NCBI GenBank assembly: GCA_900549335.1
Contig: UROJ01000073.1
Span: forward strand, 1 to 7,539
Reading direction: 5' to 3'
Length of the DNA stretch: 7,539 bases
Origin: an uncultured Collinsella sp.
Lineage (GTDB): Bacteria; Actinomycetota; Coriobacteriia; Coriobacteriales; Coriobacteriaceae
A program made the translations under genes and the position numbers. Position 1 is the stretch's first letter. Every line of letters starts with the position of its first letter. Of this stretch, positions 5,016 to 7,539 are shown one piece after another. Under the pieces are notes generated by a model. The model searched no databases and was not told the origin of the DNA. It saw nothing but the letters and a program-made list of their open reading frames with translations.

Positions 5016-5900
5016 CTATTTCAGCTCATCGATATCGATATGCTCAATGCTCTTGAGCGGCTGACCAAAGATAAAGCTGCCCGCCACCGCAAACTCGGCA
5101 ATGTTATCGGCCGTCGTGGCAAAACGATGCTGCGGCTCGGCGGCGTCGCCCGCCAGCTGCTCGCGGCGCGTGAGGATATCGGTCAGCTCGCGCGTGGTCT
5201 CCTCGGCGGAACTCACGACGCGCACCCCAGGCCCCAGCGCATGGCGGATAGGTCCCACCAACAGCGGAAAATGCGTACAGCCGAGCACCACGGTATCGAT
5301 ACCGTGGTCGCGCAGCGGCTCAACCGTGGCACCCACCAGCGCACGCACGGCAGGCGTATCGAAGATGTCCTCATTCTCAAGCCACTGTTCCTGCAGATGT
5401 GCACCCGAGGCGAGCTCGTGTTCGACAACCTCGACAAAGCTCGAGGCAGGACAACCGTATACATCGACGCCGGCATCTAGATCCTGAATGGCGCGCGTGT
5501 AGGCGCCCGAGCGAATGGTGAGGTTGGTGGCGAGCACGCCCACGCGACGCGAGCGGGTGCTGTTGATTGCCGCACGGGCACCCGGCGCGATCACGCCGAT
5601 CACGGGAACGTCGAGCACCTGCTGGGCCAGACGCAAGGCCGCAGCTGTCGCCGTGTTGCAGGCGATGACCATAATCTTGACGTCGTGCTTCGACAGCCAA
5701 CGGCCCGCCTGCAACGCAAACGAGCGCACCTCATCCTCGGTGCGCGTGCCGTAGGGGCAGCGTTTGGTGTCGCCGAAGTAGTAGACGGACTCGTGCGGCA
5801 GCGCCGTCGCGATGGCGCGCGCAACCGTCAGACCGCCCAAACCAGAATCGAACACGCCAATCGGGCGCGTGTCGCCTGCCGGATTCTCGATATCGGACAT
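5016..5900 (-). CDS. murI: Glutamate racemase
   Basis: MurI interconverts L- and D-glutamate without a cofactor, supplying D-Glu for the MurD step of peptidoglycan synthesis. From the chosen ATG at 5900 the product has 294 residues. Catalytic landmarks are VFDSGLGGLTV (D18, S19), YFGDTKRCPYG (42-51), the first catalytic cysteine in IACNTATAA (C81) and the second in LGCTHFPLL (C208, with H210). The second cysteine lies further along than in many homologues, where it is near residue 184. The extra length probably includes the segment at about 166-186. The frame stays open upstream to 6038, but that part overlaps the preceding gene in another frame and looks like nothing known. GGTGAGG just before the ATG serves as ribosome binding site, though its spacing is short. 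The gene lies between a HAD phosphatase and rph. Confidence 0.95.
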   Translation of the reverse strand: MSDIENPAGDTRPIGVFDSGLGGLTVARAIATALPHESVYYFGDTKRCPYGTRTEDEVRSFALQAGRWLSKHDVKIMVIACNTATAAALRLAQQVLDVPVIGVIAPGARAAINSTRSRRVGVLATNLTIRSGAYTRAIQDLDAGVDVYGCPASSFVEVVEHELASGAHLQEQWLENEDIFDTPAVRALVGATVEPLRDHGIDTVVLGCTHFPLLVGPIRHALGPGVRVVSSAEETTRELTDILTRREQLAGDAAEPQHRFATTADNIAEFAVAGSFIFGQPLKSIEHIDIDELK

Positions 5901-5953
5901 TACCTCACCAGATTCTCTCTCGAAAAGATATGGCTCAGCGCGATAGGACCGCG

Positions 5954-6865
5954 CTACGAACGAGCCGCGACTAGCAGCTCGGCCGTTGCCACCCAGCCGT
6001 CGACAATCTTGCCGCGCGTAACGAAAGCGTTCTCGCAAGCAGCCAGGAACTCGGGCGCGCCGGCGCTCGTCAGGCCATTCTCGACCAGGCAGAACGTGCC
6101 CACGTGATCGGCCATGTAGAAGTCGGACTCGGAATCGCCGAGCGCGAGCGTCTCCTCGCGCTCGATCCCCAGGTGCTCGCAGAAGCGCGCGATGGCAACG
6201 CCCTTGTTGAGGCCGGCGGGATTGATGTTAAACGCGCGACCGTCCTCGACGCGATCGAGCTCGAGCGTCGTCGGCTTGGACAGATGCGTCAGGTGACCGT
6301 TACAGGCCCACACCAGGCCGCAGCCGGCCTCGTCCAGGATGGCCTGGACCTCATTGTCGGGCACATCGCCGCGCATGCCGACGGTGACCTCGCGGTACTT
6401 GTAGCCGGTCGACATGTCGTTGTGATACTCGATCTTGTGCGGCCAGCGGGCAAGAATCTTCTCGCACACGCCGGTCTGCTCGATCACCTGGTGCGGAGTA
6501 AGGCCGCAGGCGGGGTCGTAAGGCATGTCGCCAGTCAGATACTCCCAATCGTTGGCTTTGAGGTCGTACATGACCAGGCCGCCCATCTCACCAATGTAGG
6601 AGTTGAGGCCGAGCACGCGCGCGTCCTCGTGGATCATGGTACGGTTGCGGCCCGAGGTGGGAACCACCTGAATACCAGAGCGAGCGAGCGCCACGACGGC
6701 CTCGACGAGTTTGGTCGAGGGGTTGCCGTCGTTGTCTCGCAGCACGCACGAGCCGGGTGCGAGCATCGTGGCATCCAGGTCGGTAAAGACGTACTTGACC
6801 TTGGCCAAGCGCTCGCGCATCTCGCCCGAAAGCTCGGCAACGGTCGGCAGGGTGTTGTGGGACAT
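5954..6865 (-). CDS. HAD-superfamily hydrolase, Cof-like subclass IIB, substrate unknown
   Basis: A 303-residue soluble phosphatase of the haloacid dehalogenase superfamily. The four motifs are in order: motif I FTDLDATML (nucleophile D29, acid/base D31), motif II PTSGR (S71), motif III lysine in GLNKGVAIARF (K221) and motif IV LALGDSESDFYMAD (D244, D248). The roughly 150 residues between motifs II and III form a large C2-type cap, which fits subclass IIB enzymes acting on sugar phosphates and similar small molecules. Motif I has Ala where DLDGT is usual. The ATG at 6865 has GGAG five bases upstream. An in-frame ATG at 6907 lacks a ribosome binding site. The gene lies between a MurE-like ligase and murI with no visible terminator on either side. 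A link to cell-wall sugar metabolism is possible, but only by location. Confidence 0.85.
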   Translation of the reverse strand: MSHNTLPTVAELSGEMRERLAKVKYVFTDLDATMLAPGSCVLRDNDGNPSTKLVEAVVALARSGIQVVPTSGRNRTMIHEDARVLGLNSYIGEMGGLVMYDLKANDWEYLTGDMPYDPACGLTPHQVIEQTGVCEKILARWPHKIEYHNDMSTGYKYREVTVGMRGDVPDNEVQAILDEAGCGLVWACNGHLTHLSKPTTLELDRVEDGRAFNINPAGLNKGVAIARFCEHLGIEREETLALGDSESDFYMADHVGTFCLVENGLTSAGAPEFLAACENAFVTRGKIVDGWVATAELLVAARS

Positions 6866-6969
6866 GGTTACTCCGTTTACGTAGAAGGGTTTGGACTTGG
6901 ACGGCATGCTTTGCTTGAGGGAACACGCTTATGGCGACAGCGCACTCAGGGCGCCGCCGTCATGGTTCA

Positions 6970-7539
6970 TTAGTCGAACTGGGTAACATCGATCAGGCGA
7001 TTGGCCAACGAAAGGTCGCTCTCGATGGGCACGAACTCGTCGCCCACGTGCATGAGCTCCTCGTCACCCTTTGCCAGCAGCAAGACAATGGTAGGAGCAT
7101 CGGGGTTGACGTACTCCTCGCGCGCCGCCTTGAACGCCGCATGCACAGCGGCTTCGCGATCGAGGATGATCTTGTTCGGCGTATCGCCGGGAACATGTTC
7201 GGCAAGCTCGCGACAGACCTTCATCGGGTCCTCGTGAGCCGGGTCCTCGTTGGCAAAAATCATCAGGTCGGAATATGGTGCGGCCTCGCGCGGAAGCTGC
7301 TCGCGGCGCTCCTGCGCCTTGCCGCCGGCAGCGCCAAACACTGCAATGACTGGGCTAGTGGGAAACGCGCGCTTGACCGACGAGAAAAGCGAACGGAACG
7401 AAAGCTGGTTGTGCGCATAGTCAACGACGCAGATCACGCGGCCGTCCTTCGACTCCACGACCTCCATGCGGCCCGGCACACGAAGCTTGGAGAGGCCCTT
7501 CTTGATGGCATCGATACCGATGCCGATCTCGTGCGCAGC
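6970..7539 (-). CDS. murE: MurE-like UDP-MurNAc-tripeptide synthetase, C-terminal part, cut by window edge
   Basis: The visible 189 residues are the end of a Mur ligase. They start in the central domain (AAHEIGIGIDAIKKGLSKLRVPGRMEVVE), pass through the conserved DYAHN motif and the FGAAGGKAQERR loop, and carry the C-terminal Rossmann-type domain. In MurE this domain adds the third peptide residue, meso-DAP or a diamino acid, to UDP-MurNAc-Ala-Glu using ATP. The motif that recognises meso-DAP, DNPR in E. coli MurE, reads EDPA here (ANEDPAHEDPMKV). This argues against meso-DAP and for lysine or ornithine, or for a MurE-like paralogue of another role. The frame remains open to the window edge, so the ATP-binding domain lies outside. 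A 104-base gap with no clear terminator separates it from the HAD gene. The Mur-ligase family is secure; the exact substrate is not. Confidence 0.85.
   Translation of the reverse strand, partial: AAHEIGIGIDAIKKGLSKLRVPGRMEVVESKDGRVICVVDYAHNQLSFRSLFSSVKRAFPTSPVIAVFGAAGGKAQERREQLPREAAPYSDLMIFANEDPAHEDPMKVCRELAEHVPGDTPNKIILDREAAVHAAFKAAREEYVNPDAPTIVLLLAKGDEELMHVGDEFVPIESDLSLANRLIDVTQFD

Noticed and set aside
4404..5480. Long plus-strand open frame of 358 codons opposite rph and murI
   Set aside because: It lies fully antisense to two well-recognised genes, has no recognisable domain, and is the kind of open frame a high-GC codon bias produces on the opposite strand. The same applies to plus-strand frames at 40-636, 1660-2391, 3481-4200 and 6104-6973.
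5901..6038. N-terminal extension of murI by 46 residues
   Set aside because: The extra part overlaps the end of the HAD gene in another frame, has Arg-rich shadow-like composition, and the standard MurI start motif begins shortly after the ATG at 5900.
6933..6958. GC-rich inverted repeat between the murE-like gene and the HAD gene
   Set aside because: GGCG and GCGC arms can pair with a three-base bulge, but no T-run follows in the direction of transcription, so it is not an intrinsic terminator. GC-rich pairing of this quality is expected by chance here.
1..7539. Mobile elements, CRISPR arrays, phage or defence genes
   Set aside because: No transposase, integrase, spaced direct-repeat array or defence-like protein was seen on either strand. 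The window is almost fully covered by housekeeping genes on one strand.

Overview
This window is ordinary chromosomal DNA from a high-GC Gram-positive bacterium. Every supported gene lies on the minus strand. Protein style, the Veg-IspE pairing, the Lys-type-looking MurE and the GC level point to the Coriobacteriia, most likely Collinsella or a close relative. That assignment is inference from recognition, not a database result.

Read in the direction of transcription (right to left), the window starts inside a murE-like ligase gene (C-terminal part, 6970-7539). A HAD-family phosphatase (5954-6865), murI glutamate racemase (5016-5900) and rph RNase PH (4236-4961) follow. No terminator is visible between these four, and a terminator-like hairpin follows rph. 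A second block, rdgB (3451-4092) and dtd (3001-3447), encodes two quality-control enzymes: a house-cleaning nucleotide pyrophosphatase and a D-aminoacyl-tRNA deacylase. A third block, veg (2574-2870), ispE (1675-2571) and a tRNA-Pro(CGG) gene (1549-1625), ends in a strong intrinsic terminator. Next come single-gene tatA (1161-1436), with its own promoter and terminator, then greA (584-1054). Last is lysS (N-terminal part, 1-504), with a terminator-like hairpin directly in front of its ribosome binding site.

Functional themes are cell-wall precursor synthesis (murE, murI; ispE through the MEP isoprenoid route that feeds undecaprenyl phosphate), RNA metabolism and translation (rph, dtd, tRNA-Pro, lysS, greA), nucleotide pool cleaning (rdgB) and Tat export (tatA). 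No mobile element, CRISPR array, phage gene or defence system is visible. The points most worth a second look are regulatory: a perfect palindrome filling the spacer of the tatA promoter, two mutually exclusive helices in the greA-lysS gap, and a repeated motif with a hairpin between rph and rdgB. Two enzymes also carry non-consensus residues in conserved motifs (IspE and the MurE-like ligase). I found no convincing evidence of a new multi-gene system here.
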